The notes under the pieces are model-generated. The model saw nothing but the letters and a program-made list of their open reading frames with translations, searched no databases and was not told where the DNA came from. A stretch of DNA of 64,000 nucleotides from Parachlamydiaceae bacterium (GTDB lineage: Bacteria > Chlamydiota > Chlamydiia > Chlamydiales > Parachlamydiaceae), in NCBI GenBank assembly GCA_013813265.1, contig JACCRY010000162.1, positions 1-64,000 of the forward strand, read 5' to 3'. This document shows positions 37,919 through 46,461 of this stretch, one piece after another. Each line of letters begins with the position of its first letter. Positions within the stretch are counted from its first letter, which is position 1. A program made the position numbers and the translations under genes.

Positions 37919-39052
37919 ATGACACATATCCCCTTTCGTTATCACCATTTACATGCCATCTTAGAAGGATATGCCGCTCAAGATCTACCTTTGGATCTAC
38001 ATATCCATCATTATTTTCGCGCTCACAAAGCTCTCGGATCGAATGATCGAGGTTTTATCGCAGAAACACTTTACGGCCTGACCCGTTGGCAGGGACTTAT
38101 TGACTATTTGACAGATAGTGCCCGCGATTGGGAAGTTCGACTTACGACCCTCCTCCAAAACGATTTGTTGACTCTTTCTAACGACCCTGAAATTCCCTTG
38201 CCTGCCCGCGTCAGTTTTCCTGACGAACTTTTTAACGTTATTGTGGCATCGCATGGGCTAGAAAAAGCTATCGATCTTTGTCGCATCTGCAATAGCCCAG
38301 CACCTACAACCATTCGTGTGAACACTCTAAAAATTTCTAGAGAGGCACTTTTTAAAGAATGGGAGAACCTTTTTGAAATTTCCTTATGCCCTGTTTCTCC
38401 TGATGGAATTATTTTTCATAAAAAAATCAGTTTCTTTTCATTAGATGAATTCAAAAAAGGATTTTTTGAAGTGCAGGATGAAGGTAGCCAGCTATTAGCG
38501 AACCTTGTGCAGGCTGCGCCTGGAGCTCAAGTGCTCGATTATTGTTCGGGATCAGGAGGTAAGACACTTGCATTTGCACCTCGAATGCAATTGAAAGGGC
38601 AAATTTTTCTGCATGATATCCGCACTCACGCTTTATCAGAGTGTCGCAAGCGACTTAAAAGAGCATCAATCCAAAATGCTCAAATTGTACATGCCGATGA
38701 TGCTGCAAGACTCAAAAAGCTGAAAAAACAAATGGACTGGGTTTTAGTGGATGCCCCTTGTTCTGGAACCGGCACCCTACGTCGCAACCCAGACATGAAA
38801 TGGCGCTACGATTCCGCAATGCTTCAGCGACTTACCGGACTTCAAAGACAAATTTTTGAAAAAGCCTTAAGTTACTTAAAACCCAATGGTAAAATTGTTT
38901 ACGGTACCTGCAGTCTTTTAAAAGAAGAGAACCATGAACAAATGGACCATTTCGTGAAAACTTATGGTTTAAAAATTGTAGATGAACCGTTTCAAAGCTT
39001 GCCTTCAAATGGAGGGATGGACGGATTTTTTGGGGTTGTTTTGACTCGATAG
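37919..39052 (+). CDS. rsmB: RsmB/NOP2-family RNA (cytosine-5) methyltransferase
   Basis: A 377-aa SAM-dependent enzyme methylating cytosine C5, probably in 16S rRNA. It has an N-terminal NusB-like part, the SAM-binding 'VLDYCSGSGGKTLAF' (about 207-221), the catalytic-cysteine motif IV 'VLVDAPCSGTGTLRRNPDMK' and motif VI 'VYGTCSLLKEEN' with the release cysteine. The N-terminal domain is shorter than in E. coli RsmB (429 aa), so assignment to RsmB versus another family member (RsmF-like) is less certain. Confidence 0.85.
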   Translation: MTHIPFRYHHLHAILEGYAAQDLPLDLHIHHYFRAHKALGSNDRGFIAETLYGLTRWQGLIDYLTDSARDWEVRLTTLLQNDLLTLSNDPEIPLPARVSFPDELFNVIVASHGLEKAIDLCRICNSPAPTTIRVNTLKISREALFKEWENLFEISLCPVSPDGIIFHKKISFFSLDEFKKGFFEVQDEGSQLLANLVQAAPGAQVLDYCSGSGGKTLAFAPRMQLKGQIFLHDIRTHALSECRKRLKRASIQNAQIVHADDAARLKKLKKQMDWVLVDAPCSGTGTLRRNPDMKWRYDSAMLQRLTGLQRQIFEKALSYLKPNGKIVYGTCSLLKEENHEQMDHFVKTYGLKIVDEPFQSLPSNGGMDGFFGVVLTR

Positions 39053-39204
39053 CCATTCTTAATCATGAGTTGAAACTTAGAAAAATATTTGTGAATAAAT
39101 ATTCTAGATTATTTTTTTTTAAATTAACATTAAAATATTGCAATTGCAAATCTATTGTGATGCATATAAAATAAAAAAAATCATGTTTGTATTAAGGAGA
39201 ACAT

Positions 39205-40245
39205 ATGAATAATCTTACCCTTGAAAGCTTACCAAATAAATTTCTTCCATTCTTATTGGGCCATGCCTCATGCTCAGCTCCGAAAAATTGTAAAAGTGAA
39301 ATTGATGAAATATTTACACAGAGCTTAAAAAATGCGCCTACCCTTAAAAGTGATTACATTTATAATGCAGGTAACTGGGTCCTCAAAGGAGACCGAACTG
39401 GTGAAGACGCAGAAGCTGCTCAATTGAGATCTGACACAAACATTTACCGAGTGAGGAAAGCTAATAAAATTCGTAATTTTATTAGAGCAAACCATCTTGA
39501 ACAACATGTTATGGTGCCTCAAAAATTCATCTATTGGGACAAGACTAGCCAAAAATTCTTTGTTGTTGCTGAAAAAGTTGATTTATCAGACGAGGTTGCA
39601 TCACCTCAAAGTGACCAAGTAAAAGAAATTATAAAACAAGATGCTTTTCTAGGGGGTCAGGCTTTAGCATTAGTTGAAGGCAAATCTGAAAGAGACATAA
39701 CACCTGAACAAGCTAAAGCCTTAGCAGAACTTTCTTTTTTAGGTCTTACTGATTTATCGTATAACAATATGTACTTTACAAACGATGGTAGAATTGCCAT
39801 CATCGACACTGAACCTCTAAAAAGAACGATTAAAAAAGCGATGTCTGATAGCTGGATCCCTTGGTTTACTGACCGAGACACATGGGTTATGGCACAAGCC
39901 ATAGCGGGAACTGCAAAGCTAAAAATGGCTTGTGCGGATCCTGAAGCTATAAAAGCGGTCGAAAAAGTTGAAAAGGATCACTTTCTTTGGAATATGGCAA
40001 AACTAATTGGTAAAATTGCTTTAGCTGTCTTGGTTTTTTGCTTAGTTCCCCCTCTCTTAGCTCAGTTAGCGATTGCCGGGGCTGTAATTACAGCTTTGCA
40101 GATAGCTATTCTGGGTTATGCTACATTAAAAGCTCTAGGTTTATTACTGAGCACCCTTCACATAAGTTCACTATGGAGTTATAGCCATGATGGTATAGCT
40201 GGCCTGGTAAATATTCGAGATTTAGAGCTACAAGGCGCTTGTTAG
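39205..40245 (+). CDS. Membrane-anchored protein-kinase-like protein
   Basis: A 346-aa protein without clear relatives that I can name. The sequence 'LTDLSYNNMYF' (Asp183, Asn187-188) followed 14-18 residues later by 'AIIDTEP' (Asp201) reproduces the catalytic loop and metal-binding Asp of the kinase/APH fold (HxDxxxxN ... I-D-F/T). Upstream 'NIYRVRKANKIRNFI' and 'FFVVAEKVDLS' could be the N-lobe and hinge. The C-terminal 268-318 contains two adjacent hydrophobic helices, an Inc-like membrane hairpin. AAGGAGAAC precedes the ATG. A host-directed kinase or pseudokinase is inferred; a glycine loop is not evident. Confidence 0.55.
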   Translation: MNNLTLESLPNKFLPFLLGHASCSAPKNCKSEIDEIFTQSLKNAPTLKSDYIYNAGNWVLKGDRTGEDAEAAQLRSDTNIYRVRKANKIRNFIRANHLEQHVMVPQKFIYWDKTSQKFFVVAEKVDLSDEVASPQSDQVKEIIKQDAFLGGQALALVEGKSERDITPEQAKALAELSFLGLTDLSYNNMYFTNDGRIAIIDTEPLKRTIKKAMSDSWIPWFTDRDTWVMAQAIAGTAKLKMACADPEAIKAVEKVEKDHFLWNMAKLIGKIALAVLVFCLVPPLLAQLAIAGAVITALQIAILGYATLKALGLLLSTLHISSLWSYSHDGIAGLVNIRDLELQGAC

Positions 40246-40256
40246 ATACAGTCATT

Positions 40257-40284
40257 ACGAGATGCACAATGAGCATCTCGTTTT
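40257..40284 (+). terminator. Rho-independent terminator
   Basis: A 9-bp perfect stem ACGAGATGC / GCATCTCGT with a seven-base loop, followed by TTTT, begins 12 bases after the stop codon of the kinase-like gene. Confidence 0.85.
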
Positions 40285-40326
40285 GCGCAATGTCTCTGAC
40301 CACAAATTATTAACTTTTTGACTTAT

Positions 40327-40420
40327 TACAAACTTTCAAACTTGTCTGCGTCACTTTCAGGCTCACTTGAGTCACTCTCAGACCCATTTGAAGATAAACT
40401 ATTTTCTAATGAAAATAAAC
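40327..40420 (-). pseudogene. Relic of the 3' end of an Inc-like gene
   Basis: On the minus strand this encodes 'SSNGSESDSSEPESDAD' ending in a stop at 40327. It closely matches the C-terminal coding sequence of the Inc-like gene at 41979-43103 ('SSNGSESYSSEPESYTD'), with roughly 85% nucleotide identity over 90 bases by eye. Only the tail survives, abutting an IS110 transposase fragment, so the rest was probably lost when that element inserted or decayed. Confidence 0.75.
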
Positions 40421-40425
40421 TCTTT

Positions 40426-40718
40426 AGTTATGCGGGACTTACACCTAGGGAATATTCATCAGGAGAGCATGTAAGACAGGGGCACATAACCCGGCAAGGG
40501 AAGTCACTGAAACGCCGTATACTTGTTGAAGCTGCCTGGATAGCCATTATAAAAGATCATCACTTACAACAGCTTTCGAAAAAATGGCTTATCGTGCTGG
40601 TAAAAAAAGAGCAATTGTAGCTATAGCAAGGACTTTTTTAGGTAGAATAAGAACATGCCTTAAAGAAAAAAGATTGTACGTAATTTCTAATGATGCAAAA
40701 AATACAGAAGTTGCTTAA
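40426..40718 (+). pseudogene. IS110-family transposase fragment, frameshifted
   Basis: Only the C-terminal (transposase_20) part remains: 'YAGLTPREYSSGEHVRQGHI', 'TRQGKSLKRRILVEAAW', then, after a frame change near 40565-40590, 'AYRAGKKRAIVAIARTFLGR' in a second frame ending at 40718. The N-terminal DEDD domain is absent, so the element is dead. It joins directly onto the Inc-gene tail relic. Confidence 0.85.
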
Positions 40719-40781
40719 GAAGAAGCAAAAAACAGAGCTTATTGTTTATGAAATTTGTTTGCGGTGAGGTGTAAATTTACA

Positions 40782-40899
40782 TCTTGCTGCATTGTGGGTC
40801 ATTAATATGATGAGGGCATGTTTAAGACGAGTGATTGCATTTTTGCACCTCGTCGCATTGTAGGTCACTTAACATGGTAAGGCTACGTTTAAGATGACT
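40782..40899. repeat. Two-copy direct repeat of about 50 bp
   Basis: Copy 1 (40782-40832) and copy 2 (40848-40899) share GCATTGTGGGTCA / GCATTGTAGGTCA, then a variable stretch and CATGTTTAAGACGAGT / TACGTTTAAGATGACT. The unit lies between the IS110 relic and the frameshifted hydrolase and contains no gene. It may derive from the IS110 element end. Confidence 0.6.
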
Positions 40900-40965
40900 T
40901 GGGCTATTGTTATACCGGTCTTACAAACCTAAGTCAATAACTCCCTTCGGTTCTTGAACTTGCCC

Positions 40966-41951
40966 TTAGGCATGCAGCCATTCGACGATATCTTTGCAAG
41001 CTGCCGGGACAATACTGATGTGGCTTTCACCTTGATAAATCTTATAATCATACTTTGCGTTTACACCTTCAGGAGCTAGTGGCAAAGAACTCGAAACACT
41101 AAAGACTTGCTCATCTTCCAATGAAGCACAAAATAGGTGACGAACAATTTTGTTTTCTTCTTGCCAAATGACTTGTTTATCTTGCCAAGCCGCCAATCTA
41201 GTAACAGCTCCTTCACTACCCCAATGAAAATCACTCGCTAGACTTTCATTAAGATTAGCTGCCCACAGCAAGCACATTTTATCCGCCGTATCGACCAAGT
41301 CAGTACCGTACTGAATTCCGGCAATAGATACTAAAGATAGTATCGAATTTCCTAGACCTTTGGATCTAAATGCGTTTCAATATACTGCATAATTCGTGAG
41401 CCGTTTGATGTCCCCGTTAAAGTTATCGGACGGCCAGGAAATTGAGATAAATACTTTTCGCAAATTTCGAGATAAGGGTCTGCAGACACTTCAAGTTCAC
41501 AATTCCCACCATTAACTACTTTTGGAGAAACATGATGACCTCCAGGAATTTTTTCTTCAATCTTTTCTGAATAGAGCTGCCAATCCTTAGGATTACCGCG
41601 AAGGCCATGGCCGTTTAAAAATAATCCATTACTTTCAGTATCTGTAGATTTCCAAGGAAGCTCTGCATCGGGATAGTGATACTTTCCGTCGTCACCCATT
41701 TGAGCTTCAGGAAAATTCTCCCCTGAAATCCAGCTAGATAACCGCTGAATGTTCTTTTCAAATGCAACAACAAGTAGTCTAAAAATGGCTAAAGCAGCAT
41801 ATCCGATTTTAGAAAGGAGTCCGCGTTGATCGTCGATTTTGATCAGATTTGGTTGATTTTCCGAAGGTCTTTCAAAATTTACAATGTTGTACCATGAAGA
41901 ATCAGGATAGGAGGTCCCGCAGCTTTGATGATCTATTTGAACTGAAAACAT
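40966..41951 (-). pseudogene. Alpha/beta hydrolase interrupted by a frameshift
   Basis: Two frames together make one hydrolase of about 328 aa. The 5' part (41951-41352) holds a hydrophobic segment ('IGYAALAIFRLLVVAF'), 'LFLNGHGLRGNPKDW' (oxyanion region) and the nucleophile elbow 'GTSNGS'. It stops at TAG just after 'ETHLDPKV'. The 3' part continues in another frame from 'GLGNSILSLVSIAGIQYGTD' to the end and includes a candidate catalytic His in 'QGESHIS'. Adding one G in AAAGG near 41355 restores a single frame. It may be a recent pseudogene or a sequencing error. Confidence 0.75.
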
Positions 41952-41978
41952 TTTTACGCTTCCTTAATTTGTTTAACC

Positions 41979-43103
41979 TTAAGACTGACTTAAGAAACTT
42001 TCAATCATGTCTGTGTAACTTTCAGGCTCACTTGAGTAACTTTCAGATCCATTTGAAGATAAACTATTTTCTGATGAATGGGATATGATGCCATTTTGAA
42101 TTAAAGATTGGAACTGTTCGTTATTCAGAAAGTAGGATAACTTCCCACTTTCATCAGTTACTTTCGCTACATAATTTTTGGTTTCATCCCCAAACGAAGA
42201 ATGATCATAATATATACAGACCTGTGGTTTTGCAGGCTTTTGTTCTTCACTAGAGCAATCATCGAATATGTTCAACATCTCCGGATTTAACTTAAAAGCT
42301 ATAAAAGGACGTCCATCGTAGATAAATCCTTTTATAATATTAGCTTTCATTTTTTTAATGTCTATAGTCAGCACACTATTCAAAAGATTTGGATAGCGCG
42401 GGATAGAGTCGGATTCCCAAATGTGAATCCATCCCCTATAATTTTTCAAAACATTTTTTTCGAATCCATAAGATTGAAGCAATTTTAAACTTGATATCGC
42501 CGCGTTACTGTTTAAATTAATTTTTGCCTTTTTTTCAATGGTTAAAGCATTGTTTAGCAAGTTAGCTATGAGTTCTTTTTGTAATTCTGAAAATGGTTCT
42601 ACAACGTCAACAATATTCTCATCTTCAATGCTAATGTCTTGAGAATGTGATTTTTCCAGGAGGCACGAACTTGAATCTTCTGAGAATGGAGAGTTTGTAA
42701 AGTTATACAACTCCACTGATGTATAACTTTCCATGGAAGCATTAGAATTCTGTATCTCAGATCGATCACTTTCTTGGTCACTTTCCCTCTCGCTTTTGAC
42801 GCCAGCACGTACAGCATTTTGATTAGGGCTTTCACTAACAGGGCCATTAAAATGGCGATAGGCATAGATTGCAATTGAAAAGACTAAAGCTCCAATCAAA
42901 GCTCCGCTTACTATAGTTGCAGTCACAATCCAACCAACGGGATTCGAGTAAGCAAAGCAAATTGTAACACCGATTAAAGCCCCATTTGCTACTGACGCAA
43001 TCAATCCTAGAATTTCTTCGGTAGTATTTTTTGGGAAGCAGGAAATTGATTCTTGTTCTTTCATACTGTGATGAGATTTACTAATAATTGGGAACGACAT
43101 CAC
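41979..43103 (-). CDS. Inc-like membrane protein
   Basis: A 374-aa protein with a bilobed hydrophobic domain near the N-terminus: helices at about 31-51 and 56-82 joined by a very short loop ('YSNPVG'), the classic layout of chlamydial inclusion membrane proteins. The N-terminal 30 residues are polar. The remaining 290 residues are soluble and Ser/Glu-rich, with a Ser/Asn/Glu tail. Inc proteins are secreted by type III and sit in the vacuole membrane with both ends in the host cytosol. Family membership is inferred from topology. A copy of its 3' end survives at 40327-40420. Confidence 0.6.
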   Translation of the reverse strand: MMSFPIISKSHHSMKEQESISCFPKNTTEEILGLIASVANGALIGVTICFAYSNPVGWIVTATIVSGALIGALVFSIAIYAYRHFNGPVSESPNQNAVRAGVKSERESDQESDRSEIQNSNASMESYTSVELYNFTNSPFSEDSSSCLLEKSHSQDISIEDENIVDVVEPFSELQKELIANLLNNALTIEKKAKINLNSNAAISSLKLLQSYGFEKNVLKNYRGWIHIWESDSIPRYPNLLNSVLTIDIKKMKANIIKGFIYDGRPFIAFKLNPEMLNIFDDCSSEEQKPAKPQVCIYYDHSSFGDETKNYVAKVTDESGKLSYFLNNEQFQSLIQNGIISHSSENSLSSNGSESYSSEPESYTDMIESFLSQS

Positions 43104-43328
43104 AAAACCTTAAAATTAATAAACTGTGAAACAATAAAAACTTTTCCTCTAATTTTATATTTAAAATAATAAACAGTCAAGACTTAAATAGAAGTTAGCA
43201 CATAAACAATATTTTATCAATTCTAAATGAGAATAACCATCGTGAGATCTAAGAGCCTCACAAACTTCCTCTAACATTGACTCATCTAAAGTAGCTCGAC
43301 ATTCAATGTTGAGGCCGACTATAACTCA

Positions 43329-43385
43329 GCGATTGGTTATGCCCGTGCATCAACACATACGAACCTTATTGTCAATTGTCGAGCT
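43329..43385 (+). pseudogene. Fragment of a serine recombinase (resolvase)
   Basis: The plus strand encodes 'AIGYARASTHTNLIVN', which matches the N-terminal catalytic motif of resolvase/invertase proteins (IGYxRVST-x-QN) including the nucleophilic Ser. The reading frame then runs into repeat sequence. Only about 19 codons remain. Confidence 0.55.
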
Positions 43386-43496
43386 AGTTGGCGGAGCTAT
43401 TTTTATTGGAAAAGCGCGTTGAGTTGGAAAAGTTAGAAATCATTGTTAGGCAGCATTTGGATAGGAAGGAAATTAGAGGCTTTCGCGTATAGTCAG

Positions 43497-43765
43497 CTTT
43501 TTTTAACGCGAAGAGCGCGAAGATTTGAAGAATCAAGAAGTAGGGCTGAGTTGGAAGTTCTGCAAACTGTGGCATCCTACAAATAAAGGTAGTTATTTTT
43601 TTAACACAAAGAAGCAGCAAAAAAAGGCGCAAAGGCACAAAGAACGTTTTAGAAACCATGAATAAGGCTTTTACAAAGAGAAGATATCTTTTTAAGGACT
43701 CATTCATTCTAATGATCTTCACACCTTTGCGTCTTTTGCAGCTTCTCCTAGATAAAATGCTTTTG
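43497..43765. repeat. GCAAAG-type repeats, inverted pair
   Basis: One arm at 43597-43645 (TTTTTTTAACACAAAGAAGC, then GGCGCAAAGGCACAAAG) and an opposite arm at 43722-43752 (CACCTTTGCGTCTTTTGCAG). A shorter piece (TTTTAACGCGAAGAGCGCGA) lies at 43501-43523. Same family as at 246-441 and 9445-9655. Confidence 0.7.
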
Positions 43766-43771
43766 CAATGA

Positions 43772-43936
43772 TTATTTTTTTTAAACCCATAGAGGGGCAC
43801 AGTGGTATGGAAATATTTAAATTCTCTTTTGTCTTCTCTGTGTCCTCCGTGCCTTAGTGTTTCAAAAATAATATGTTTGCGATAAGGGTGTCATTGGGAT
43901 TGCCTCGCTTTGCGTTAAAAAAAATCAATCGAGTAC
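43772..43936. repeat. Compound 190-bp dispersed repeat, copy B (inverted)
   Basis: Read in reverse complement this segment gives TTAACGCAAAGCGAGG, 'GACACCCTTATCG', 'AATATTATTTTTGAAACAC' and AGGCACGGAGGACACAGAG in the same order as the element at 3779-3975. The outer arms again form an inverted pair around a 60-base centre. Confidence 0.65.
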
Positions 43937-44134
43937 ACTGCATAGTATTCAAAAAAAGATTGAGTTAAAAGCATGATTGATGTGTCGAGCTACTTTGGCT
44001 GAGCTATTATTATTAAAAAGCGCGAGTAAGTTGGAGAAAAGTCAGGAGGTTTTGTAGGTTAGCATTAGACTCGAAATTGGTGTGTCGAGCTACTTTGCTG
44101 AGCCATTATTATTGAAAGCGCGAATGAGTAGGAG

Positions 44135-45118
44135 TTAAGGGGTAGGAAGAGTCATAAGAATACGATCAATTATATTATCGGAAGAAAGGCCTTGCGCCTC
44201 GGCTTCATAAGAACGTCGAAGACGATGACGGAGAACTCGATGAGCAACTTTTTTGATATCATGAGGTGTTACAAAAGCTCTACCGGCCAGAAATGCATGC
44301 CCCTTACCTGCAATTTTTAAAGCAAGAGTTGCCCTAGGTGAAGCGCCAAACATTAACAAACCTTTGATATCGACGCCAAATTTTTCCGGTTCTCTTGTTG
44401 CAAAGACAATTCTTAAAATGTAATCCACAACCTTTTCATCAATATAGATATTTTCGACAATTTTACGCGTCTCAAGAATTTCTTTTCCGCTTAACGTTGG
44501 CTTAGCTGTAGGACGTTCCCCTAAGGTACCCATTCTAGCCAAAATTTCCTTTTCTTCTTCTAAACTTGGGTAATCCAGTTTGACTTTGAACATGAAGCGG
44601 TCAGTCTGCGCTTCCGGTAACAAATATGTCCCCTCTTGCTCAATTGGATTTTGGGTTGCTAAAACAAGATAAGGACTACCCGTTTTAAAAGTTTCTCCGC
44701 CCAACGTCACTTGCCTTTCCTGCATGACCTCTAATAATGCGGATTGCACTTTGGCCGGAGCACGATTAATCTCGTCAGCAAGTAGAATGTCAGTAAAGAC
44801 AGGCCCCTTGTTAACACTAAACGTGCTTTCTTTTAAATTATAGATTGTTGTGCCGGTTAGATCGGAAGGCAAAAGATCTGGCGTGAACTGAATTCTCTTA
44901 AAATCGCATTGAAGCGTTTTGGCAAGTGTTGTAACAGCCAAAGTTTTAGCAAGACCAGGAAGCCCCTCAATAAGAATATGCCCGTCGACAAGGAGGGCCA
45001 AAAGCAAGCTTTCGACCATCTCCGTCTGCCCGACGATAACTTTCCCTATTTCCTTGCGTGCTTCATCAAATTTGATGTTACCGACTTTAATTGCTTGAGA
45101 AAGCTGGCTGGGATCCAT
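44135..45118 (-). CDS. moxR: MoxR-family AAA+ ATPase
   Basis: A 327-aa AAA+ chaperone-like ATPase. Walker A 'GLPGLAKTLAV', Walker B 'ILLADEINRAP', sensor 1 'LVLATQNPIEQEGTYLLPEA' and the MoxR lid region 'GASPRATLALK' are present. MoxR proteins work with von Willebrand A-domain partners to mature or insert metal in other proteins. No VWA gene is visible here; instead a predicted outer-membrane protein lies directly upstream (three-base gap), suggesting shared expression. Confidence 0.93.
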   Translation of the reverse strand: MDPSQLSQAIKVGNIKFDEARKEIGKVIVGQTEMVESLLLALLVDGHILIEGLPGLAKTLAVTTLAKTLQCDFKRIQFTPDLLPSDLTGTTIYNLKESTFSVNKGPVFTDILLADEINRAPAKVQSALLEVMQERQVTLGGETFKTGSPYLVLATQNPIEQEGTYLLPEAQTDRFMFKVKLDYPSLEEEKEILARMGTLGERPTAKPTLSGKEILETRKIVENIYIDEKVVDYILRIVFATREPEKFGVDIKGLLMFGASPRATLALKIAGKGHAFLAGRAFVTPHDIKKVAHRVLRHRLRRSYEAEAQGLSSDNIIDRILMTLPTP

Positions 45119-45121
45119 ACC

Positions 45122-46075
45122 CTAAAACTTAACAGCTAATTCACCACCTGCATAGGCTGCAGAGCCTATGTCAAAGTGATGTTTATGCTTATTGTTGCGG
45201 TTAGAGATTTTAAATTGCCCTCCGAAAGTCATACCAGCATGGATATTTGCTGAATAACGATCTTTATTATAGTTAAGAGCAAATTCTGCACCCTTATTAC
45301 GATATTGCATTAAGCCCTTACTTTCATTTTCATGCTTACCGACCCTATAGCGAATATTAAAAAGGCGTCCAGCAAGAGAGGCAGACCAGCAGTCATTAAT
45401 TGCATAGACAATCGAAACATTTAAAGGAAAGATAGCGTTGATTTGCCATTTTTCATTAATTGTATAATCAAAACCAAAGATTGGCAAGATATGATCGATC
45501 TTCATGCCTGTTTGCGCAAAAAATCCAATGTGCATATGAAAACACTTTTTTAGTTCATAGCGTCCCCATAATACGATATCATAATTGGTATACTCAGATA
45601 TGTCATGGTATTTTGTTTGCCAATTTGCTGTTACATGTGACTGCCACAACCAGCCTGTAATTCGTTGTGAAAAGGCTGACACAGTCACAGAAAGCTCATT
45701 TATATTTTTTACACGAAAATAAGGATTTTCTTTCCAATGAAAATAAGTTGTACCATAGCCAATCGCACCACCAAGGCCTTCATCGCAATGAGGATCATAA
45801 TAAAAAACTCCTTCAACCTGAGCCGAGGCGACATGAAAGTCCACATGTTGATTGTGATGTTTTCTTTTATCGATTTTACTGCGTCCAATCCAATCACCTT
45901 GAGCTGAAACTCTAAAAGGATATTGCTCGCTGAAAGTCTTATCGATCATTTGTTCCGATCCTACATTTTGCAGTGACGTGTCGATATCATCATCAGCAAA
46001 AAGTGCTCCACAGGCAAGGCTGAATGTCCCTAAGTAGAGGCAGGTATAACTTGTTTTTCTCACAGTTGTCTCCAT
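45122..46075 (-). CDS. Putative outer-membrane beta-barrel protein
   Basis: 317 aa with a Sec signal peptide (residues about 1-27: basic start, hydrophobic core, Ala-Leu-Phe-Ala end). The rest shows alternating polar/aromatic strands ('FRVSAQGDWIGRSK', 'YSANIHAGMTFGGQFKI'), many Tyr/Trp, and a terminal Phe ('GGELAVKF'), the usual BAM recognition residue. It resembles no family I can name. His-rich turns are common. It is directly upstream of moxR on the same strand. A porin-like or structural outer-membrane role is likely. Confidence 0.65.
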   Translation of the reverse strand: METTVRKTSYTCLYLGTFSLACGALFADDDIDTSLQNVGSEQMIDKTFSEQYPFRVSAQGDWIGRSKIDKRKHHNQHVDFHVASAQVEGVFYYDPHCDEGLGGAIGYGTTYFHWKENPYFRVKNINELSVTVSAFSQRITGWLWQSHVTANWQTKYHDISEYTNYDIVLWGRYELKKCFHMHIGFFAQTGMKIDHILPIFGFDYTINEKWQINAIFPLNVSIVYAINDCWSASLAGRLFNIRYRVGKHENESKGLMQYRNKGAEFALNYNKDRYSANIHAGMTFGGQFKISNRNNKHKHHFDIGSAAYAGGELAVKF

Positions 46076-46100
46076 GAAGTGAAAGGTAAATTTAGGAAGT

Positions 46101-46247
46101 GTGCAACAATAATTTACACGTCTGGGCTGCGCGAAAGCTCCCGCGGTTGAACGATCAAAAGTGACCCTGTATTCAAATACAGGATCACTTTTGATCGTTC
46201 AACTCCGGGGCTTTGCCGCAGCCCAATCGTATAAATTATTATTGAAC
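46101..46247. repeat. Long palindrome (147 bp)
   Basis: Arms of about 70 bases around a tiny loop at 46171-46176. The inner arm GTTGAACGATCAAAAGTGA is perfect; middle parts GGGCTGCGCGAAAGCTCCCG versus the complement of CGGGGCTTTGCCGCAGCCC are slightly diverged; the outer parts (CAATAATTTACACG / CGTATAAATTATTATTG) pair too. It lies upstream of the barrel gene and downstream of proS. It shares a CCGCGGTT/AAAAGTGA core with the palindrome at 48031-48192. Confidence 0.88.
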
Positions 46248-46317
46248 ATTTCCTTAAACTCAAACTCTAAACAAAAATACAAAAGAGGTCAATTTAAAAT
46301 TTAGAGGGAGTTGCACT

Positions 46318-46452
46318 ACTCGAAAAAAACGGAATTTTGAGAGATTTTCCAAATGTAAGCAGAAAAATTAAAAAAAACACCCCTAAGAGTTAACTTTGTA
46401 TGTTTTCTGCTTTCATTTGGAAAAGGGCAAAAAGGCTGTATTTTCGAGTTTT
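46318..46452 (-). terminator. Imperfect hairpin downstream of proS
   Basis: Left arm ACTCGAAAAA...TTTTCCAAATGTAAGCAGAAAA (46318-46366) and right arm TTTTCTGCTTTCATTTGGAAAA...TTTTCGAGT (46399-46451) are reverse complements with interruptions. It begins about ten bases after the proS stop on the minus strand and could end that transcript, though it may instead be another dispersed inverted repeat. Confidence 0.45.
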
Positions 46453-46461
46453 ACAATTCCC

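Larger units (their letters stand above)
43377..44133. repeat. Three copies of a 50-bp direct repeat
   Basis: Copies at 43377-43428, 43983-44034 and 44083-44133 share TGTCGAGCTA(C/G)TTgGC(T/G)GAGC(T/C)ATT and a following AAAGCGCG-AG motif ending in GTTGGA or GTAGGA. All are in the same orientation. The third ends two bases before the moxR stop codon, so it could affect the end of that transcript. Confidence 0.75.
43104..44134. other. Repeat-rich region with mobile-element relics
   Basis: No intact gene is supported across about 1 kb. It contains a serine-recombinase fragment (43329-43385), three copies of a 50-bp repeat (43377, 43983, 44083), GCAAAG-type repeats (43500-43760) and the second copy of the compound 190-bp repeat (43772-43936). 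A 138-codon frame at 43384-43800 is made of repeat sequence and is not credible. Confidence 0.7.

Noticed and set aside
43200-43300. Minus-strand coding-like stretch ('TLDESMLEEVCEALRSHDGY')
   Set aside because: Looks protein-like but has no start and no recognisable family; could be a relic, but support is too thin to annotate.
43384-43800. 138-codon minus-strand frame
   Set aside because: Composed of GCAAAG-type repeats, with a low-complexity translation; not a gene.
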